A DNA stretch of 45,249 nt from an uncultured Thiotrichales bacterium (GTDB lineage Bacteria; Pseudomonadota; Gammaproteobacteria; Francisellales; CACEW01): assembly GCA_903870015.1 (NCBI GenBank), contig CAIQBE010000046.1, forward strand, positions 1 to 45,249, read 5' to 3'. Made by a program: the position numbers and the translations under genes. Below, piece by piece: positions 34,446-45,249 of the stretch (its first letter is position 1; each line of letters opens with the position of its first letter). Below the pieces are notes generated by a model. It was given only the letters and a program-made list of their open reading frames with translations, did no database searches and was not told the DNA's origin.

Positions 34446-35771
34446 TTAACGAACATACTGATTACTTGCTTTACCCTTCAAATTAGCCTTTTTGAGTAAA
34501 GAATCATACTGGAATGACATCATATGCGATTGCACTTGAGCCATAAAATCCATCAACACTACCACCACGATCAATAGGGACGTACCTCCAAAATAAAACG
34601 GCACATTCCACTCAATCATCAAAAACATCGGCAACAAAGAAACTAAAGTAATATAAAGCGCTCCTACTAAAGTTAATCGTGTCAATACTTTATCAATATA
34701 CTGCGCGGTTTGGTCCCCTGGACGAATTCCTGGAATAAACGCACCCGACTTCTTTAAATTTTCTGCCGTTTCTTTGGGATTAAAAATAATCGCCGTGTAG
34801 AAAAAACAGAAAAAAATCACTGCCGCACTAAAACACATCAAATACAAAGGCTGCCCTGGTGCTAACATCAAACCAATCTGTGCCAACCAATGCATCCCCG
34901 GCGAGCTACCAAACCACTGCCCCAACGTTGAGGGGAACAACAAAATACTGGAAGCAAAAATAGGTGGGATCACCCCCGCCATATTAATCTTAAACGGCAA
35001 ATGACTTGATTGTGCCGCGTACATTTTGTTACCCTGCTGACGTTTGGCATAATTCACCAAAATCCGTCTCTGCGCCCGTTCAATAAATACCACAAATATC
35101 GTAACTGCCACAATAATTGCTAAAATACATAAAAGCGCAATCACACTCAAATTACCATCACGCGCCTGTTCAAACGTATGCGCAATCCCCGTTGGCAAAC
35201 CCGACACAATACCCGCAAAGATAATCAAAGAAATACCATTGCCAATACCACGTTCCGTCATCTGCTCGCCTAACCACATCAAAAACAAAGTACCTGTAGT
35301 TAAGGTCATCACTGCCGTTACATAAAACATCGTACTATCTTGATAAACCAAACCTTCATTCACCAAGTAGCGTGCCATACCCATAGCCTGAAATATGGCT
35401 AAAATCAACGTACCATAACGCGTATATTGCACGATCTTGCGTTGACCGGCCGCGCCCTCTTTCTTAATATCTGCCAATTTAGGCCAAACTGCACTTAACA
35501 ACTGTATAATGATCGATGCCGAAATATACGGCATGATTCCCAAGGCAAAAATTGTCAAACGCGACAATGAGCCCCCAGAAAACACATTAAACAAGCCCAA
35601 TACCGTATTACTTTGGGATTGGAAAAACTGTGCTAACTTAGAAGTATCAATCCCTGGAACCGGAATATATGATCCCAAACGAAACACCAGCAATGATAAC
35701 AAAATGAAAAAGATACGGCGGCGTAATTCCACCATACTCGCATTTTGAAAAAAAGACTGGCCTCTCAGCAT
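34446..35771 (-). CDS. secY: Preprotein translocase subunit SecY
   Basis: SecY forms the protein-conducting channel with SecE/G. The 441 residues (E. coli 443) contain ten membrane helices, the first in '[26 protein letters not shown]', followed by the plug region '[25 protein letters not shown]'. The cytoplasmic SecA/ribosome-binding loops '[24 protein letters not shown]' and '[21 protein letters not shown]' are conserved. It lies between rplO and rpmJ as usual. Confidence 0.98.
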   Translation of the reverse strand: MLRGQSFFQNASMVELRRRIFFILLSLLVFRLGSYIPVPGIDTSKLAQFFQSQSNTVLGLFNVFSGGSLSRLTIFALGIMPYISASIIIQLLSAVWPKLADIKKEGAAGQRKIVQYTRYGTLILAIFQAMGMARYLVNEGLVYQDSTMFYVTAVMTLTTGTLFLMWLGEQMTERGIGNGISLIIFAGIVSGLPTGIAHTFEQARDGNLSVIALLCILAIIVAVTIFVVFIERAQRRILVNYAKRQQGNKMYAAQSSHLPFKINMAGVIPPIFASSILLFPSTLGQWFGSSPGMHWLAQIGLMLAPGQPLYLMCFSAAVIFFCFFYTAIIFNPKETAENLKKSGAFIPGIRPGDQTAQYIDKVLTRLTLVGALYITLVSLLPMFLMIEWNVPFYFGGTSLLIVVVVLMDFMAQVQSHMMSFQYDSLLKKANLKGKASNQYVR

Positions 35772-35795
35772 TAATACCCATCCTAAAGTTTAAAA

Positions 35796-36230
35796 CTATT
35801 CTTCTACCTTACCGCCAGCAGCTTCAATCGCTTTTCTAGCACCCGCAGTAATATCAATCCCTTTTACCGTAATAGGACGATTAATCTCGCCCGCTAAAAT
35901 AATTTTAGCAAATTTAATATTGCTGCTAATCAAACCTTGCGCCAACAAAGTTGCAAAATCAATTTCTTTTTCGTCCAGTTTATCCAAATCGCCTAAACGA
36001 ATTTCTTTTTTAGCCAAAGCCTTTAAAGAAATAAAACCAAATTTTGGCAAACGACGGCTCATTGGCATTTGACCGCCCTCAAAACCTACTTTATGGTAAC
36101 CACCAGCACGGGCTTTTTGACCTTTATGGCCTTTACCTGCAGTCTTACCTTTACCGGAACCAATACCACGACCTAAACGTTTTGCAACAGTTTTTGAGCC
36201 GGGTGCGGGTGATAGTGTATTTAATTTCAT
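35796..36230 (-). CDS. rplO: 50S ribosomal protein uL15
   Basis: The 144 residues equal the E. coli length. The N-terminal extended region '[24 protein letters not shown]' threads into 23S rRNA. The globular domain ends '[15 protein letters not shown]'. It starts 1 bp after the rpmD stop, indicating tight coupling. Confidence 0.97.
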   Translation of the reverse strand: MKLNTLSPAPGSKTVAKRLGRGIGSGKGKTAGKGHKGQKARAGGYHKVGFEGGQMPMSRRLPKFGFISLKALAKKEIRLGDLDKLDEKEIDFATLLAQGLISSNIKFAKIILAGEINRPITVKGIDITAGARKAIEAAGGKVEE

Positions 36231-36231
36231 T

Positions 36232-36435
36232 TTATTCCTCTACTTTCAATAAAAAGATCGCTTTGCTAATCATGCCGCGAATACAAGGATTGTCTTGTAC
36301 TTCAACGGTTTGATGCATTTTTTTTAAGCCCAAACCTAAAACTGAAGATTTATGAGCAGCGAGCGTACCCCTTGGACTTCTGACCAAAGTTACTTTAATT
36401 GTACCACTTGTCGATGCTTTCTTTTTTGTAGCCAT
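36232..36435 (-). CDS. rpmD: 50S ribosomal protein uL30
   Basis: The 67-residue protein carries '[37 protein letters not shown]', the typical uL30 fold. It is slightly longer than the E. coli protein (59) because of a Lys/Ser/Thr N-terminus. It lies 3 bp after rpsE. Confidence 0.97.
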   Translation of the reverse strand: MATKKKASTSGTIKVTLVRSPRGTLAAHKSSVLGLGLKKMHQTVEVQDNPCIRGMISKAIFLLKVEE

Positions 36436-36438
36436 AGT

Positions 36439-36972
36439 TTACCCCAAAATCTCTGCAACAGTTTTTCCACGCTTTGCCGCAATGATCTCTGGAGATTGCA
36501 TTGCTTTCAAGCCATTAATAGTAGCACGTACAACGTTGTTTGGATTGGTTGAACCATAGGTTTTCGCCAATACATTATGCACACCCAACACTTCAAATAC
36601 CGCACGCATTGCACCACCAGCGATAATACCAGTACCATCTGCCGCAGGTTGCATAAATACATGAGAAGCACCGAATTTAAACTTAATAGGATGCCACAGT
36701 GTTGCACCATTTAAGTTAATGCTCACCATATTTTTACGCGCGGCGTCCATTGCTTTTTGAATCGCAACGGGCACTTCACGTGCTTTACCGTGACCAAAAC
36801 CAATACGGCCTTTTTTATCGCCAACCACTACCAGGGCTCCGAAAGTCATGATGCGACCGCCCTTCACTACTTTGGTATGACGGCCAACAGAGATTAATTT
36901 CTCTACATAACCACTACCTTGCTGTTGCTGGTTGTTTACTTGCGCTTCTACACTTGTCATCGTATTACTCAT
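36439..36972 (-). CDS. rpsE: 30S ribosomal protein uS5
   Basis: The 177 residues include a short Gln-rich N-terminus, the dsRBD-like domain ('[40 protein letters not shown]') whose loop is the spectinomycin-site region, and '[15 protein letters not shown]'. An internal start at MTSVEAQ (36960) is also possible. Confidence 0.97.
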   Translation of the reverse strand: MSNTMTSVEAQVNNQQQQGSGYVEKLISVGRHTKVVKGGRIMTFGALVVVGDKKGRIGFGHGKAREVPVAIQKAMDAARKNMVSINLNGATLWHPIKFKFGASHVFMQPAADGTGIIAGGAMRAVFEVLGVHNVLAKTYGSTNPNNVVRATINGLKAMQSPEIIAAKRGKTVAEILG

Positions 36973-36984
36973 ATTTAATCCTTA

Positions 36985-37344
36985 TTAAAACTTGAGGCCA
37001 GCTTCTCGCGCTGCATCCGCAAGAGCTTTTACACGACCATGATATTTAAAACCAGAACGATCAAAAGCAACAGTATCAAAACCTTTTGCTAATGCGCGCT
37101 CAGCAATTAACTTACCCACTGCTTGAGCCGCTTCAATGTTACCGGTGTACTTAACGTTTTCACGAACATTCTTTTCAACAGAAGAAGCGCTAACGATAGT
37201 TTTGCTACGATCTTCATTGATCAAATATGCATAAATGTGACGAGGCGTTTTGTTAATCGAAATGCTCAAGGCACGCAACTCTTTCAGATGGTGTCTTGTT
37301 TTGCTACCGCGTCGTTGTCTTGATTGTCTCTTATTTGCTGTCAT
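36985..37344 (-). CDS. rplR: 50S ribosomal protein uL18
   Basis: The 119 residues begin 'MTANKRQSRQRRGSKTRHHL' and end 'GFKYHGRVKALADAAREAGLKF', the diagnostic uL18 tail. It binds 5S rRNA with uL5. It is placed between rplF and rpsE, with a 15-bp gap upstream. Confidence 0.97.
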   Translation of the reverse strand: MTANKRQSRQRRGSKTRHHLKELRALSISINKTPRHIYAYLINEDRSKTIVSASSVEKNVRENVKYTGNIEAAQAVGKLIAERALAKGFDTVAFDRSGFKYHGRVKALADAAREAGLKF

Positions 37345-37359
37345 TTGCTCACCAACCTA

Positions 37360-37893
37360 TTATTTCTTCTTCGTTTCTTTAATCTTAATCACTTCATTCG
37401 CATAACGCACGCCTTTGCCCTTGTAAGGCTCAGGTGGGCGATAATTACGAATATCCGCGGCCACTTGACCTAATATACTCTTATCAGAACCCTTTAAAAT
37501 AATTTCAGTTTGTGAAGGTGTCTCAACAGTGACGCCTTTTGGCAACACGTGATCAATAGGATGTGAAAATCCTAATGTCAAATTCAAGGAGTTACCTTGC
37601 GCCTTAGCACGATAACCTACACCCACCAAGGTGAGTTTTTTCTCAAAGCCTTTTGATACGCCATCAATCATGCTGGCAATATTGGCTCTGATGGTACCGG
37701 CGTGCATATTTGCAACACGATCTGCAACATCATAATTAAGAATTAACTCAGCACCTTTTTGCTCAAGCTTAACTTGCTCAATCAAAGAGGTGGTTAAAGT
37801 GCCTTTGGGGCCCTTTACTTCAACTTGATCTGGCTTAATACTAATACTAATGCCATTTGGAACTATTACTGGTTTGTTTGCCACTCGCGACAT
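37360..37893 (-). CDS. rplF: 50S ribosomal protein uL6
   Basis: The 177 residues equal the E. coli length. Two repeated alpha/beta domains are present ('SISIKPDQVEVKGPKGTL' and 'FSHPIDHVLPKGVTVETPSQTEIILKGSDK'), with the C-terminal signature 'YRPPEPYKGKGVRYANEVI'. It sits at the base of the factor-binding stalk. Confidence 0.98.
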   Translation of the reverse strand: MSRVANKPVIVPNGISISIKPDQVEVKGPKGTLTTSLIEQVKLEQKGAELILNYDVADRVANMHAGTIRANIASMIDGVSKGFEKKLTLVGVGYRAKAQGNSLNLTLGFSHPIDHVLPKGVTVETPSQTEIILKGSDKSILGQVAADIRNYRPPEPYKGKGVRYANEVIKIKETKKK

Positions 37894-37903
37894 GATAATC
37901 CTC

Positions 37904-38296
37904 TTATGCTACAAAAAATAAAACTTCACCGCCAACGCCTAACTTACGCGCTTCACGATCCGTCATAATCCCTTTAGAAGTCGTAACCACTGCCACACCT
38001 AAACCACCCTTAACACGAGGCAACTCTTGGCGATTACGATAAATACGTAATCCAGGCTTACTAACACGATCTAAAGTCTCAATTACAGGCTTGCCTTGAA
38101 AATATTTAAGATCAATTTTCAAAACAGAAAAGCCATCATTATACTCAGAAAAATCTTCGATATAACCTTCATCTTTAAGCAGCTTTGCAATCGCTACACG
38201 CACGGTGGAGCTAGGCATCACCACATCAGGATGAGTTGCACCTTGCGCATTGCGAATGCGGGTGAGCATATCAGAAATTGGGTCTTGCATTGTCAT
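37904..38296 (-). CDS. rpsH: 30S ribosomal protein uS8
   Basis: The 130 residues equal the E. coli length. It starts '[19 protein letters not shown]' and ends '[22 protein letters not shown]'. In gammaproteobacteria S8 also represses the spc operon by binding a helix near the rplE start. No such helix was checked here. Confidence 0.98.
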   Translation of the reverse strand: MTMQDPISDMLTRIRNAQGATHPDVVMPSSTVRVAIAKLLKDEGYIEDFSEYNDGFSVLKIDLKYFQGKPVIETLDRVSKPGLRIYRNRQELPRVKGGLGVAVVTTSKGIMTDREARKLGVGGEVLFFVA

Positions 38297-38310
38297 TTTT
38301 TAATGTCCTC

Positions 38311-38616
38311 TTACCAGCTTGCTTTAACTAATCCGGGAATATCACCAAACATCGCATGGTCACGTAATTTGCTACGACCCAATCCGAATTTGCGATACAC
38401 ACCATGGCCCCTGCCCGTTAATTGGCAGCGGTTACGTAAACGACAAGGTGTTGAATTTTTTGGTAACGCTTGTAATCCAGCAATCGCAGCCCATTTTTCA
38501 TCTTGCGACGCGGTAGGGCTTAATACAATTGCTTTATACGCAGCACGCTTTGCAGCGTATTTTTTTACCAAGCGCTCTCTTTTTAACTCTCTTTCAATCA
38601 CACATGTCTTTGCCAT
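38311..38616 (-). CDS. rpsN: 30S ribosomal protein uS14, zinc-independent long form
   Basis: The 101-residue protein is the C-minus form with no CxxC pairs. '[29 protein letters not shown]' is the conserved C-terminal region. It lies between rplE and rpsH, the normal spc order. Confidence 0.97.
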   Translation of the reverse strand: MAKTCVIERELKRERLVKKYAAKRAAYKAIVLSPTASQDEKWAAIAGLQALPKNSTPCRLRNRCQLTGRGHGVYRKFGLGRSKLRDHAMFGDIPGLVKASW

Positions 38617-38628
38617 AAATATCCTCTA

Positions 38629-39168
38629 TTAATCTTTTAATGGGAAACCAAAAGCCAATAACAACGCTTTGGATTCTTCATTGGTTTTTGCAGTCGTCGT
38701 AATGGTAATATCCATACCACGAATTGTATCAATTTTATCATAATCAATTTCTGGGAAAATGATTTGCTCTTTAACACCCATGCTGTAATTGCCACGACCA
38801 TCAAAAGAACGACCATTCAAACCACGAAAGTCTCTGATACGAGGAATCGCAACCGCAATCAAGCGATCCAGAAATTCATACATACGCTCACCACGCAAAG
38901 TCACTTTGCAACCAATGGGCCAATTATCACGAATTTTAAAGCCTGCAATCGACTTACGTGACATGGTCACCACGGGTTTTTGACCTGAAATCGCAGTCAT
39001 ATCCGCTACGGCATGATCCATAATCTTTTTATCTTTGGAGGCCTCGCCCACACCCATATTAAGGGTGATTTTTTGAATGCGTGGAACTTCCATTACATTT
39101 TTGTAGTTAAATTGTTGTTGCAATTTAGGAACTACTTCTTTCTTGTACTGATCTCTTAAACGTGCCAT
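38629..39168 (-). CDS. rplE: 50S ribosomal protein uL5
   Basis: I start it at [12 protein letters not shown] by alignment with other uL5 proteins. ATG and GTG codons 6 and 9 nt earlier are alternatives. This gives 179 residues, the E. coli length. '[23 protein letters not shown]' and '[15 protein letters not shown]' are diagnostic. It binds 5S rRNA and touches the P-site tRNA. Confidence 0.97.
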   Translation of the reverse strand: MARLRDQYKKEVVPKLQQQFNYKNVMEVPRIQKITLNMGVGEASKDKKIMDHAVADMTAISGQKPVVTMSRKSIAGFKIRDNWPIGCKVTLRGERMYEFLDRLIAVAIPRIRDFRGLNGRSFDGRGNYSMGVKEQIIFPEIDYDKIDTIRGMDITITTTAKTNEESKALLLAFGFPLKD

Positions 39169-39180
39169 TTCCATCACCTA

Positions 39181-39492
39181 TTATTTAATCGCTTCACCAG
39201 AGGACTTGAAAACGCGGGTTTTAGTGCCGTCGCTTTCAACCTTAAAACCTACACGATCAGCTTTTTTAGTCGCTGCATTGTAAATTGCAACATTAGAAGC
39301 ATCGATAGGCGCTTCACGAGTTACAATACCGCCTTCAATCCCTTTCTGAGGATTGGGACGCACGTGTTTTTTAACCAGACTTACACCTTCAACCACTATG
39401 CGCTTGCCTAATACTCTCAATACTTTTGCAACAACACCTTTATTCTTACCGGTTGTTACAATAACTTGATCACCTGATTTTATCTTATTCAT
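39181..39492 (-). CDS. rplX: 50S ribosomal protein uL24
   Basis: The 103-residue protein has an N-terminal KOW motif ('[25 protein letters not shown]') and '[23 protein letters not shown]'. It is an assembly-initiating protein near the tunnel exit. It is placed after rplN with a 9-bp gap. Confidence 0.97.
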   Translation of the reverse strand: MNKIKSGDQVIVTTGKNKGVVAKVLRVLGKRIVVEGVSLVKKHVRPNPQKGIEGGIVTREAPIDASNVAIYNAATKKADRVGFKVESDGTKTRVFKSSGEAIK

Positions 39493-39501
39493 ACATTCAC
39501 C

Positions 39502-39870
39502 TTATAAAACTTCTGATGCTAAGGACACGATCTTCATAAACTTTTCAGTTCTTAATTCGCGCGTCACGGGTCCGAAGATACGTGTACCGATAGGCTCATG
39601 TTTTGCATTTAACAAAACAGCAGAATTACTATCAAAACGAATTAAAGATCCGTCTGTACGACGCACGCCGGTTTTGGTACGAACGACCACGGCAAAATAA
39701 ACCTCACCTTTTTTGACACGACCACGAGGAATCGCTTCTTTCACTGTGATTTTTATAATATCGCCAATACCAGCATAACGGCGTTTAGAACCGCCTAAAA
39801 CCTTAATACATTCAATACACTTAGCTCCGCTATTGTCAGCTACATCAAGCTCTGTTTGCATCTGAATCAT
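39502..39870 (-). CDS. rplN: 50S ribosomal protein uL14
   Basis: The 122 residues begin '[27 protein letters not shown]' and end '[18 protein letters not shown]'. It is the first gene of the spc segment. The 72 bp before it separate it from rpsQ, the largest gap between S10 and spc. No convincing promoter was seen there. Confidence 0.98.
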   Translation of the reverse strand: MIQMQTELDVADNSGAKCIECIKVLGGSKRRYAGIGDIIKITVKEAIPRGRVKKGEVYFAVVVRTKTGVRRTDGSLIRFDSNSAVLLNAKHEPIGTRIFGPVTRELRTEKFMKIVSLASEVL

Positions 39871-39942
39871 TCTATATCACCTTCTTCTTTAGCCGTCATT
39901 CTTCGATAATTGCAACGCAACCTCACAAAGAACTCATATCCA

Positions 39943-40215
39943 CTATTTATTTTCAACAATACTCACTAATTCCCAAGACTTGGTCTTTGAACGTGGACGT
40001 GATTGTTTAATCAATACACGGTCGCCAATCTTAGCCTTGTTATCTTCATCATGCACATGAAATTTGCTCGAACGAACGATTGTTTTTTCATATTTAGGAT
40101 GGCGTACTTTACGCTCAAGCAACACAACAATGGTTTTGTCCATTTTGTCAGAAACTACAACACCATCAAGGGTTTTGTTTACTTTTTTGCTTGCACTTGC
40201 ATTTGCATTCGTCAT
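39943..40215 (-). CDS. rpsQ: 30S ribosomal protein uS17
   Basis: The start is [11 protein letters not shown] (AAAGG upstream); an in-frame ATG 18 nt earlier would overlap rpmC. The 90-residue OB-fold protein has '[29 protein letters not shown]' and '[24 protein letters not shown]'. It is the last gene of the S10 segment. Confidence 0.97.
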   Translation of the reverse strand: MTNANASASKKVNKTLDGVVVSDKMDKTIVVLLERKVRHPKYEKTIVRSSKFHVHDEDNKAKIGDRVLIKQSRPRSKTKSWELVSIVENK

Positions 40216-40216
40216 C

Positions 40217-40408
40217 TTATTCACCTTTCTCACTTAAAATTGTTTTAATACGTGCAATAGTGCGGCGCGCTTCTTTAAACTTGTGTGACTTAACAGGTTG
40301 CTGCAATGCACGTTGCACGCGCAAGTTAAATTGCTCTTTATGCAAATCTGTTACCATCTCATTTAAATCTTGAGCAGATTTTTCACGTAATTCTTTAGTA
40401 GTCGTCAT
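40217..40408 (-). CDS. rpmC: 50S ribosomal protein uL29
   Basis: The 63 residues equal the E. coli length. Two helices are present, with '[29 protein letters not shown]'. It forms part of the tunnel-exit docking site for SRP and trigger factor with uL23. Its start overlaps the rplP stop by one base. Confidence 0.97.
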   Translation of the reverse strand: MTTTKELREKSAQDLNEMVTDLHKEQFNLRVQRALQQPVKSHKFKEARRTIARIKTILSEKGE

Positions 40409-40821
40409 TACATTACCGTCCTTCTAACAAAAGTTGTTAATACAGGTAATTTAGCAGATGCCAACTTCATAGCCTCTCTTGCTAATTCAGCGCTTACGCC
40501 CTCAATTTCAAAAAGCACTTTACCTGGTTGAATCTCAGCAACCCAATACTCCACGTTACCTTTACCGCTTCCCATACGTACTTCAAGGGGTTTGCGAGAA
40601 ATAGGCTTATCTGGAAATATCCGAATCCATACTTTACCACCGCGTTTTAGATGGCGCGTAATCGCACGACGGCTTGCTTCGATTTGGCGTGAGGTGATAC
40701 GACCACGGGTCGTTGCTTTTAAGCCAAACTCACCAAAACTTACATACGTACCACGAGTAGCAATACCTTCATTTCTGCCTTTTTGCATTTTACGAAATTT
40801 AGTACGCTTAGGTTGAAACAT
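40408..40821 (-). CDS. rplP: 50S ribosomal protein uL16
   Basis: The 137 residues include '[16 protein letters not shown]' at the start and '[30 protein letters not shown]'. The arginine of VRMG corresponds to the residue hydroxylated by RoxA in E. coli. It contacts the A-site tRNA elbow. It lies 2 bp after rpsC. Confidence 0.98.
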   Translation of the reverse strand: MFQPKRTKFRKMQKGRNEGIATRGTYVSFGEFGLKATTRGRITSRQIEASRRAITRHLKRGGKVWIRIFPDKPISRKPLEVRMGSGKGNVEYWVAEIQPGKVLFEIEGVSAELAREAMKLASAKLPVLTTFVRRTVM

Positions 40822-40823
40822 TG

Positions 40824-41555
40824 TTATTCTCCTCTACCACGATTCTTGTTGCCATTGCTTCTTGGCGCTTTTCTAGCTGGCTTCTCTTGTTGTTGCTGTT
40901 CTTGAGCTTCTTGTTGCGCTTTTTTGTCACCCAACACTTCACCGCGGAAAATCCAAACTTTAACCCCAATGATTCCATAGGTAGTTAACGCTTCGCCAAC
41001 TGCATAATCTACGTCTGCACGTAAAGTATGAAGTGGCACACGACCTTCACGACACCACTCAGAACGGGCAATTTCAGCACCGCCTAAACGACCGGATACA
41101 CAAATTTTAATTCCTTCAGCGCCCATTTTAATTGCGTTTTGAACTGCACGCTTCATGGCCTTACGGAACATTACTCGACGCTCTAATTGTTGTGCAATAC
41201 TTTCCGCAACAAGATGAGCATCTAATTCTGGTTTTTTAACTTCTTCAATCGTAATATGGGTAGGTACGCCAGTAATTTTAGAAACTTGCGCCTTAATGCG
41301 ATCTACTTCTTCGCCTTTCTTACCAATAATAACACCTGGACGTGCTGCATAAATCGTTACTTTTACATTTTCTGCAGGACGTTCAATTTTCACTTTGCTA
41401 ATCGATGCTTGCTCAAGTTCTTTGTGTAAATACTCACGCACTTTGATGTCTGCGAGTAATTTTTTAGCAAACGTCTTGGAATCAGCAAACCAAATTGAAT
41501 TCCAATCCTTAACGATACCTAATCTTAAACCTACTGGATTCGCCTTCTGACCCAT
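40824..41555 (-). CDS. rpsC: 30S ribosomal protein uS3
   Basis: The 243 residues include an N-terminal KH domain ('[23 protein letters not shown]'), the helicase-face region '[25 protein letters not shown]' and a conserved C-terminal domain. About 20 extra Gln/Glu/Lys/Arg-rich residues form the tail, somewhat longer than in E. coli (233). It lines the mRNA entry channel. Confidence 0.98.
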   Translation of the reverse strand: MGQKANPVGLRLGIVKDWNSIWFADSKTFAKKLLADIKVREYLHKELEQASISKVKIERPAENVKVTIYAARPGVIIGKKGEEVDRIKAQVSKITGVPTHITIEEVKKPELDAHLVAESIAQQLERRVMFRKAMKRAVQNAIKMGAEGIKICVSGRLGGAEIARSEWCREGRVPLHTLRADVDYAVGEALTTYGIIGVKVWIFRGEVLGDKKAQQEAQEQQQQEKPARKAPRSNGNKNRGRGE

Positions 41556-41564
41556 TATTAACCC

Positions 41565-41912
41565 CTATTCCTTTGCCTTTGGTGCTTCATCAAGCCATAC
41601 CGAAATATGACAGCCTCGTTTGGTAATACGATTACCGCGCCCTTTTGCACGAGCATGAAACCGTTTAAAACTTGTCGCTTCATTGACAATAATTCTTGCC
41701 ACATTCAACTCATCAATATCACGACCATGATTGTGTTCTGCATTTGCCAAAGCGGATTTAATCACTGCTTTAACAAAAGTAGCGCCTTTTTTAGGGCTAA
41801 ATGTTAACAATTCAATTGCTTTAGCGGCATGCTTACCGCGCACTTGATCCGCTACTAAGCGACATTTTTGCGCTGATAATCTAACATTTTTTAAGTGTGC
41901 ACAAACTTCCAT
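41565..41912 (-). CDS. rplV: 50S ribosomal protein uL22
   Basis: The 115 residues start '[27 protein letters not shown]'. The hairpin loop '[21 protein letters not shown]' reaches the exit-tunnel constriction, where macrolide resistance changes map in other species. Its start abuts the rpsS stop directly. Confidence 0.98.
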   Translation of the reverse strand: MEVCAHLKNVRLSAQKCRLVADQVRGKHAAKAIELLTFSPKKGATFVKAVIKSALANAEHNHGRDIDELNVARIIVNEATSFKRFHARAKGRGNRITKRGCHISVWLDEAPKAKE

Positions 41913-42200
41913 TTATTTGCCCCCTTTTGCATCAGTCTTACGATCGCCAGAATGAGCACGGAAAGTTCTGGTACCCACAAACTCACCTAATTTATGACCA
42001 ACCATGTTCTCAGACACAAACACGGGTACATGTAAACGACCATTGTGAACTGCAATCGTCAAACCAATCATATCGGGCACAATCATAGAACGACGTGACC
42101 AAGTCTTGATGGGTTTTTTATTCTTAGCTTCAACGGCTGCAAGTACTTTATTAAGTAAATGCATATCAACAAACGGGCCTTTTTTTAATGAACGTGGCAC
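41913..42200 (-). CDS. rpsS: 30S ribosomal protein uS19
   Basis: The 95 residues start '[19 protein letters not shown]' and contain '[25 protein letters not shown]' and '[19 protein letters not shown]'. It sits in the 30S head and pairs with uS13. No intergenic base separates it from rplV. Confidence 0.98.
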   Translation of the reverse strand: MPRSLKKGPFVDMHLLNKVLAAVEAKNKKPIKTWSRRSMIVPDMIGLTIAVHNGRLHVPVFVSENMVGHKLGEFVGTRTFRAHSGDRKTDAKGGK

Positions 42201-42218
42201 TTTCCTATCCTCTCTTAA

Positions 42219-43046
42219 TTATTTCTTCTTACGACGTTGCATAATCATATTACTCGTACGCTTATTCTTACGAGTCTTATAACCTTTGGTCTTTTGACCC
42301 CAGGGTGAAACTGGATGACGCCCTGCTGCAGTTTTACCTTCACCACCACCGTGAGGATGGTCGATTGGGTTCATTACCACACCACGTACCGTTGGACGAA
42401 TACCGCGCCAACGCTTAGCACCTGCTTTACCTAAAGAAATCAGATTATGTTCGCTATTGCTCACTTCACCAATCGTTGCACGACACTCAACAGGCACTTT
42501 ACGCATTTCACCTGAGCGTAAACGTAAAATTGCAAACGGACCATCTTTAGCAATTAACTGAACACTCGTACCTGCACTACGTGCTAACTGCGCACCTTTT
42601 AAGGGCTTCATTTCTACGCAATGCACAAAAGTACCGACAGGAATATTTTTAAGAGGCAACGCGTTACCTATCTTAATAGGGGCATCAGGACCCGAGATCA
42701 CTGAGTCACCTGCTTTTAAATCTTTAGGAGCAATAATATAAGTACGCGCACCGTTCATGTATTTTAATAATGCAATACGCGCGGTACGGTTTGGATCATA
42801 CTCAATATGCTCAACCACTGCTGGGATATTATCAGCAAGACGTTTGAAGTCGATAATACGATACTGTTGTTTGTGACCACCACCTTGATGGCGTACAGTA
42901 ATACGACCGGTGTTATTACGGCCAGCATTTTTGGACTGACTACTCAGCAAGCTCGCCACTGGGCGGCCCTTGTGCAACCCTTCGCGCGAGGTTTTGATAA
43001 CAAAACGACGCCCTGGAGAGGTTGGTTTACAAATTATTAATGCCAT
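42219..43046 (-). CDS. rplB: 50S ribosomal protein uL2
   Basis: The 275 residues (E. coli 273) contain the conserved C-terminal block '[31 protein letters not shown]', whose histidine lies near the peptidyl transferase centre. The N-terminal part has '[24 protein letters not shown]'. It is among the proteins required for subunit joining. Confidence 0.98.
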   Translation of the reverse strand: MALIICKPTSPGRRFVIKTSREGLHKGRPVASLLSSQSKNAGRNNTGRITVRHQGGGHKQQYRIIDFKRLADNIPAVVEHIEYDPNRTARIALLKYMNGARTYIIAPKDLKAGDSVISGPDAPIKIGNALPLKNIPVGTFVHCVEMKPLKGAQLARSAGTSVQLIAKDGPFAILRLRSGEMRKVPVECRATIGEVSNSEHNLISLGKAGAKRWRGIRPTVRGVVMNPIDHPHGGGEGKTAAGRHPVSPWGQKTKGYKTRKNKRTSNMIMQRRKKK

Positions 43047-43068
43047 AATACTTCTTCCTTTTCACTTC

Positions 43069-43368
43069 TTAAGCTTCGGATCCACCGAAATCAATTTTTG
43101 CACCACTTGCTAAACGTACGTAAGCTTTTTTCCAAGCCTTGGTTTTTCCAACAATTTGACCAAAACGACGGGCTTTACCTTTAACATTAAGGGTTCTAAC
43201 ATCACTTACTTTTACATCAAACATATGCTCAACCGCGGCTTTAATCTCATCTTTGGTTGCGCCTTTTTGTACTTCAAAAGCAACCTGTTGATCCACACCG
43301 CTGATACGATAGGTCTTTTCAGTAATTAAAGGTGCGACTAACACTTTTGCAATTCTTTCCTTATTCAT
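43069..43368 (-). CDS. rplW: 50S ribosomal protein uL23
   Basis: The 99-residue protein reads '[21 protein letters not shown]' at the start and '[30 protein letters not shown]' in the middle. It is the docking protein for trigger factor and SRP at the tunnel exit. It overlaps rplD by 4 bp. Confidence 0.98.
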   Translation of the reverse strand: MNKERIAKVLVAPLITEKTYRISGVDQQVAFEVQKGATKDEIKAAVEHMFDVKVSDVRTLNVKGKARRFGQIVGKTKAWKKAYVRLASGAKIDFGGSEA

Positions 43369-43985
43369 GCTAAACGCTCCTCAATTTTCTTAACTGCATC
43401 TTCAGTCATGAGTACATTGTGATACGCAACCAAGCTCACTAAATCAATATCTTGATCATCACGCACATCAACACCATAAAGATTACGTGCTGCTAAATAT
43501 AAGTTTTCATCAACTTCAGGCACTACAATCAAAACGTCTTTGAGATTTAATTTGGTCAGTTGAGCAACTAAATCTTTAGTCTTGTGTGAATCTACCTTAA
43601 ACTCATCAATCACTAATAAACGTTTCTGACGCACTAATTCTGACAATGCCGAACATACCGCAGCACGATGCGCTTTACGATTCATCTTTTGAGTAAAGTC
43701 ACGGGGTTTTGCTGCAAAGATAATACCACCCTTACGCCACAATGGGCTTCTAATAGTACCTGCACGCGCACGACCTGTTCCTTTTTGACCCCAAGGCTTG
43801 ATACCACCACCACGTACTTCTGCACGTGTCTTTTGCGATTTGGTACCTTGACGCAAGTTGGTCAAGTAGGTTGTTACAGCTTGATGCACTAGAGCTTCGT
43901 TATAATCACGAGCAAAAACGGCCTCAGAAACATTAACTGTTTTTGATTCTTTATTGGTTTTGCTATTTAATACTTGTAAATCCAT
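43365..43985 (-). CDS. rplD: 50S ribosomal protein uL4
   Basis: The 206 residues (E. coli 201) include the tunnel loop '[39 protein letters not shown]'. In E. coli uL4 also represses the S10 operon through its leader. Its start overlaps the rplC stop by one base, so the two are translationally coupled. Confidence 0.98.
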   Translation of the reverse strand: MDLQVLNSKTNKESKTVNVSEAVFARDYNEALVHQAVTTYLTNLRQGTKSQKTRAEVRGGGIKPWGQKGTGRARAGTIRSPLWRKGGIIFAAKPRDFTQKMNRKAHRAAVCSALSELVRQKRLLVIDEFKVDSHKTKDLVAQLTKLNLKDVLIVVPEVDENLYLAARNLYGVDVRDDQDIDLVSLVAYHNVLMTEDAVKKIEERLA

Positions 43986-44632
43986 TATGCGCTCCTCGAT
44001 GCTTTGACAGCGGAAGTGATAATTAACATCCCTTCATCTGCACCAGGTACACTACCACTCACTGCAATTAAATTGCGCTCTTTATCAATTTTGATAATTT
44101 TAAGAGATTGGATAGTGCGATTAACCACACCCATATGTCCGCACATTTTTTTACCTTTGAATACGCGACCAGGGGTTTGATTCTGACCGACAGAACCAGG
44201 TACACGATGTGAACGTGAGTTACCATGGGTCATGTCTTGAGTACGGAAATGATAGCGTTTAACAGTACCTGCAAAACCGCGACCCTTGGTCACGCCAGAT
44301 ACGTCAACTTCTTGACCTTCAGTGAAGATATCAAGATGATAGGCATCGCCTAATTTGTATTTGTTTACAACATCATCAGAAACGCGGAATTCCCAAAGCC
44401 CACGACCTGGCTCAACATTTGCCTTAGCAAAATGGCCTGCATCGGGTTTGTTAACGTGAGAACGCTTTTTCTGACCTGTCGTCACTTGAATAGCCGTATA
44501 ACCATCAACATTCACATTTTTCAATTGTGTAATGTAATGGGGAAACGTCTCAATGACGGTGACAGCAATTGCTTGTCCTTGTTCGGTGAAAATACGGGTC
44601 ATACCGCATTTTCGGCCAATTAAACCTTCCAT
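43985..44632 (-). CDS. rplC: 50S ribosomal protein uL3
   Basis: The 215 residues (E. coli 209) have the long loop '[32 protein letters not shown]'. The glutamine in GQNQ is the PrmB methylation site in E. coli. It starts '[22 protein letters not shown]'. The 89-bp gap to rpsJ is the longest inside the S10 segment, and I see no promoter in it. Confidence 0.98.
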   Translation of the reverse strand: MEGLIGRKCGMTRIFTEQGQAIAVTVIETFPHYITQLKNVNVDGYTAIQVTTGQKKRSHVNKPDAGHFAKANVEPGRGLWEFRVSDDVVNKYKLGDAYHLDIFTEGQEVDVSGVTKGRGFAGTVKRYHFRTQDMTHGNSRSHRVPGSVGQNQTPGRVFKGKKMCGHMGVVNRTIQSLKIIKIDKERNLIAVSGSVPGADEGMLIITSAVKASRSA

Positions 44633-44721
44633 TTTATATTTCCTTATTGGTACATCATGTCAGTATCGATTGACTGCCATGGCTCTTTATTTACAAACTT
44701 TACAACTCAAGGGCGAGTATT

Positions 44722-45033
44722 CTACCTCAAAATAATCTTTACGTCTACCCCTGCAGCTAAATCTAATTTCATTAATGCATCTACGGTAGTTGGATTAGCA
44801 ACTACATCCAACAAACGTAGGTGGGTACGAATTTCGTATTGATCCCGAGCATCTTTATTCACATGTGGCGAAGTTAATACCGTCCAACGCTCTTTTTTAG
44901 TAGGCAAAGGGATCGGGCCAATCACTTGAGCACCGGTCCTTTTTGCTGTATCGACAATTCCCGAAATGGCATCATCAATTAATCGATGATCAAATGATTT
45001 CAGGCGAATGCGAATTTTCTGTTCTTGTTTCAT
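44722..45033 (-). CDS. rpsJ: 30S ribosomal protein uS10 (NusE)
   Basis: The 103 residues equal the E. coli length. '[44 protein letters not shown]' and the ribosome-inserted loop '[30 protein letters not shown]' are conserved. uS10 also acts as NusE in antitermination. It begins the S10 segment, about 70 bp after tuf. Confidence 0.98.
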   Translation of the reverse strand: MKQEQKIRIRLKSFDHRLIDDAISGIVDTAKRTGAQVIGPIPLPTKKERWTVLTSPHVNKDARDQYEIRTHLRLLDVVANPTTVDALMKLDLAAGVDVKIILR

Positions 45034-45104
45034 TTCTATATCCTTTTAAACCCTCTATCGCGAAGGTTGTTTATGATCAATCTACCAATTTTACCACTTA
45101 CTGA

Positions 45105-45249
45105 TTAAGCAAAAATCTTAGCCACAACACCCGCACCTACGGTACGGCCACCTTCACGAATTGCAAAGCGTAAGCCTTCTTCCATCGCGATTGGGCAAAT
45201 CAAGGTAACTTCCATTTTAACGTTATCCCCTGGCATTACCATCTCAACA
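45105..45249 (-). CDS. tuf: Elongation factor Tu, C-terminal fragment (cut by window edge)
   Basis: The minus-strand frame encodes '[41 protein letters not shown]' and ends KIFA-stop, which is the EF-Tu C-terminus (beta-barrel domain 3). The rest lies beyond base 45249. tuf directly before rpsJ is the usual str-S10 junction. Confidence 0.97.
   Translation of the reverse strand, partial: VEMVMPGDNVKMEVTLICPIAMEEGLRFAIREGGRTVGAGVVAKIFA

Overview
The window reads as a chromosomal segment of a moderately AT-rich gammaproteobacterium. The single-gene families (ThyA, YidC/YidD, EttA, RF2, AmpD, Hsp33, RecO, Zn-independent S14, the S10-spc-alpha order) are gammaproteobacterial. The accessory content (FabV, DUF1566/Lcl-type exported proteins, very large soluble orphan proteins, degraded genes, long intergenic hairpins) suggests a Legionellales/Coxiella-like, host-associated lineage. 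That placement is an inference from gene content and was not computed.

Layout. 1-3.8 kb: a beta-lactamase-fold protein lacking its catalytic lysine, a MarR regulator converging on fabV (enoyl-ACP reductase), and a ParD/ParE-like toxin-antitoxin pair. 3.8-6.6 kb: yidD-yidC-thyA, with no rpmH-rnpA upstream. 6.7-9.0 kb: a 472-residue protein with a nucleotidyltransferase-like motif set, 5-formyl-THF cyclo-ligase, and a small membrane protein. 9.0-12.3 kb: ettA and two tandem DUF1566 genes, one broken by a frameshift. 12.5-14.7 kb: a HepT/MntA (HEPN/MNT) toxin-antitoxin pair and an AAA+ DUF4143 ATPase whose promoter predicts a leaderless mRNA. 14.9-17.6 kb: a compact DNA-uptake/type IV pilus operon (PilM-PilN-like fusion, PilO/PilP-like, secretin). 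17.7-20.7 kb: hslO-ampD-prfB (prfB has a programmed +1 frameshift), bracketed by oppositely oriented copies of a MITE-like element.

20.8-26.8 kb is the accessory part. It holds a two-part polymorphic-toxin-like protein followed by a small membrane protein, a large gene cut by an in-frame TAA, a coiled-coil protein behind a near-consensus promoter, a complete 33-codon micro-gene with its own RBS and terminator and an internal HVxAYxR repeat, and three small unknown or ribbon-helix-helix-like genes. recO and a 1112-residue orphan (candidate effector) follow.

31.1-45.2 kb is the ribosomal super-operon on the minus strand. From its 5' end it runs tuf (partial), rpsJ-rplCDWB-rpsS-rplV-rpsC-rplP-rpmC-rpsQ, rplNXE-rpsNH-rplFR-rpsE-rpmD-rplO-secY-rpmJ, rpsMKD-rpoA-rplQ, closed by a strong terminator. 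Its oddities are an Ala/Lys-rich tail on bL17 and a clear internal promoter before rpsM. No tRNA, rRNA, CRISPR array or recognisable transposase gene was seen.
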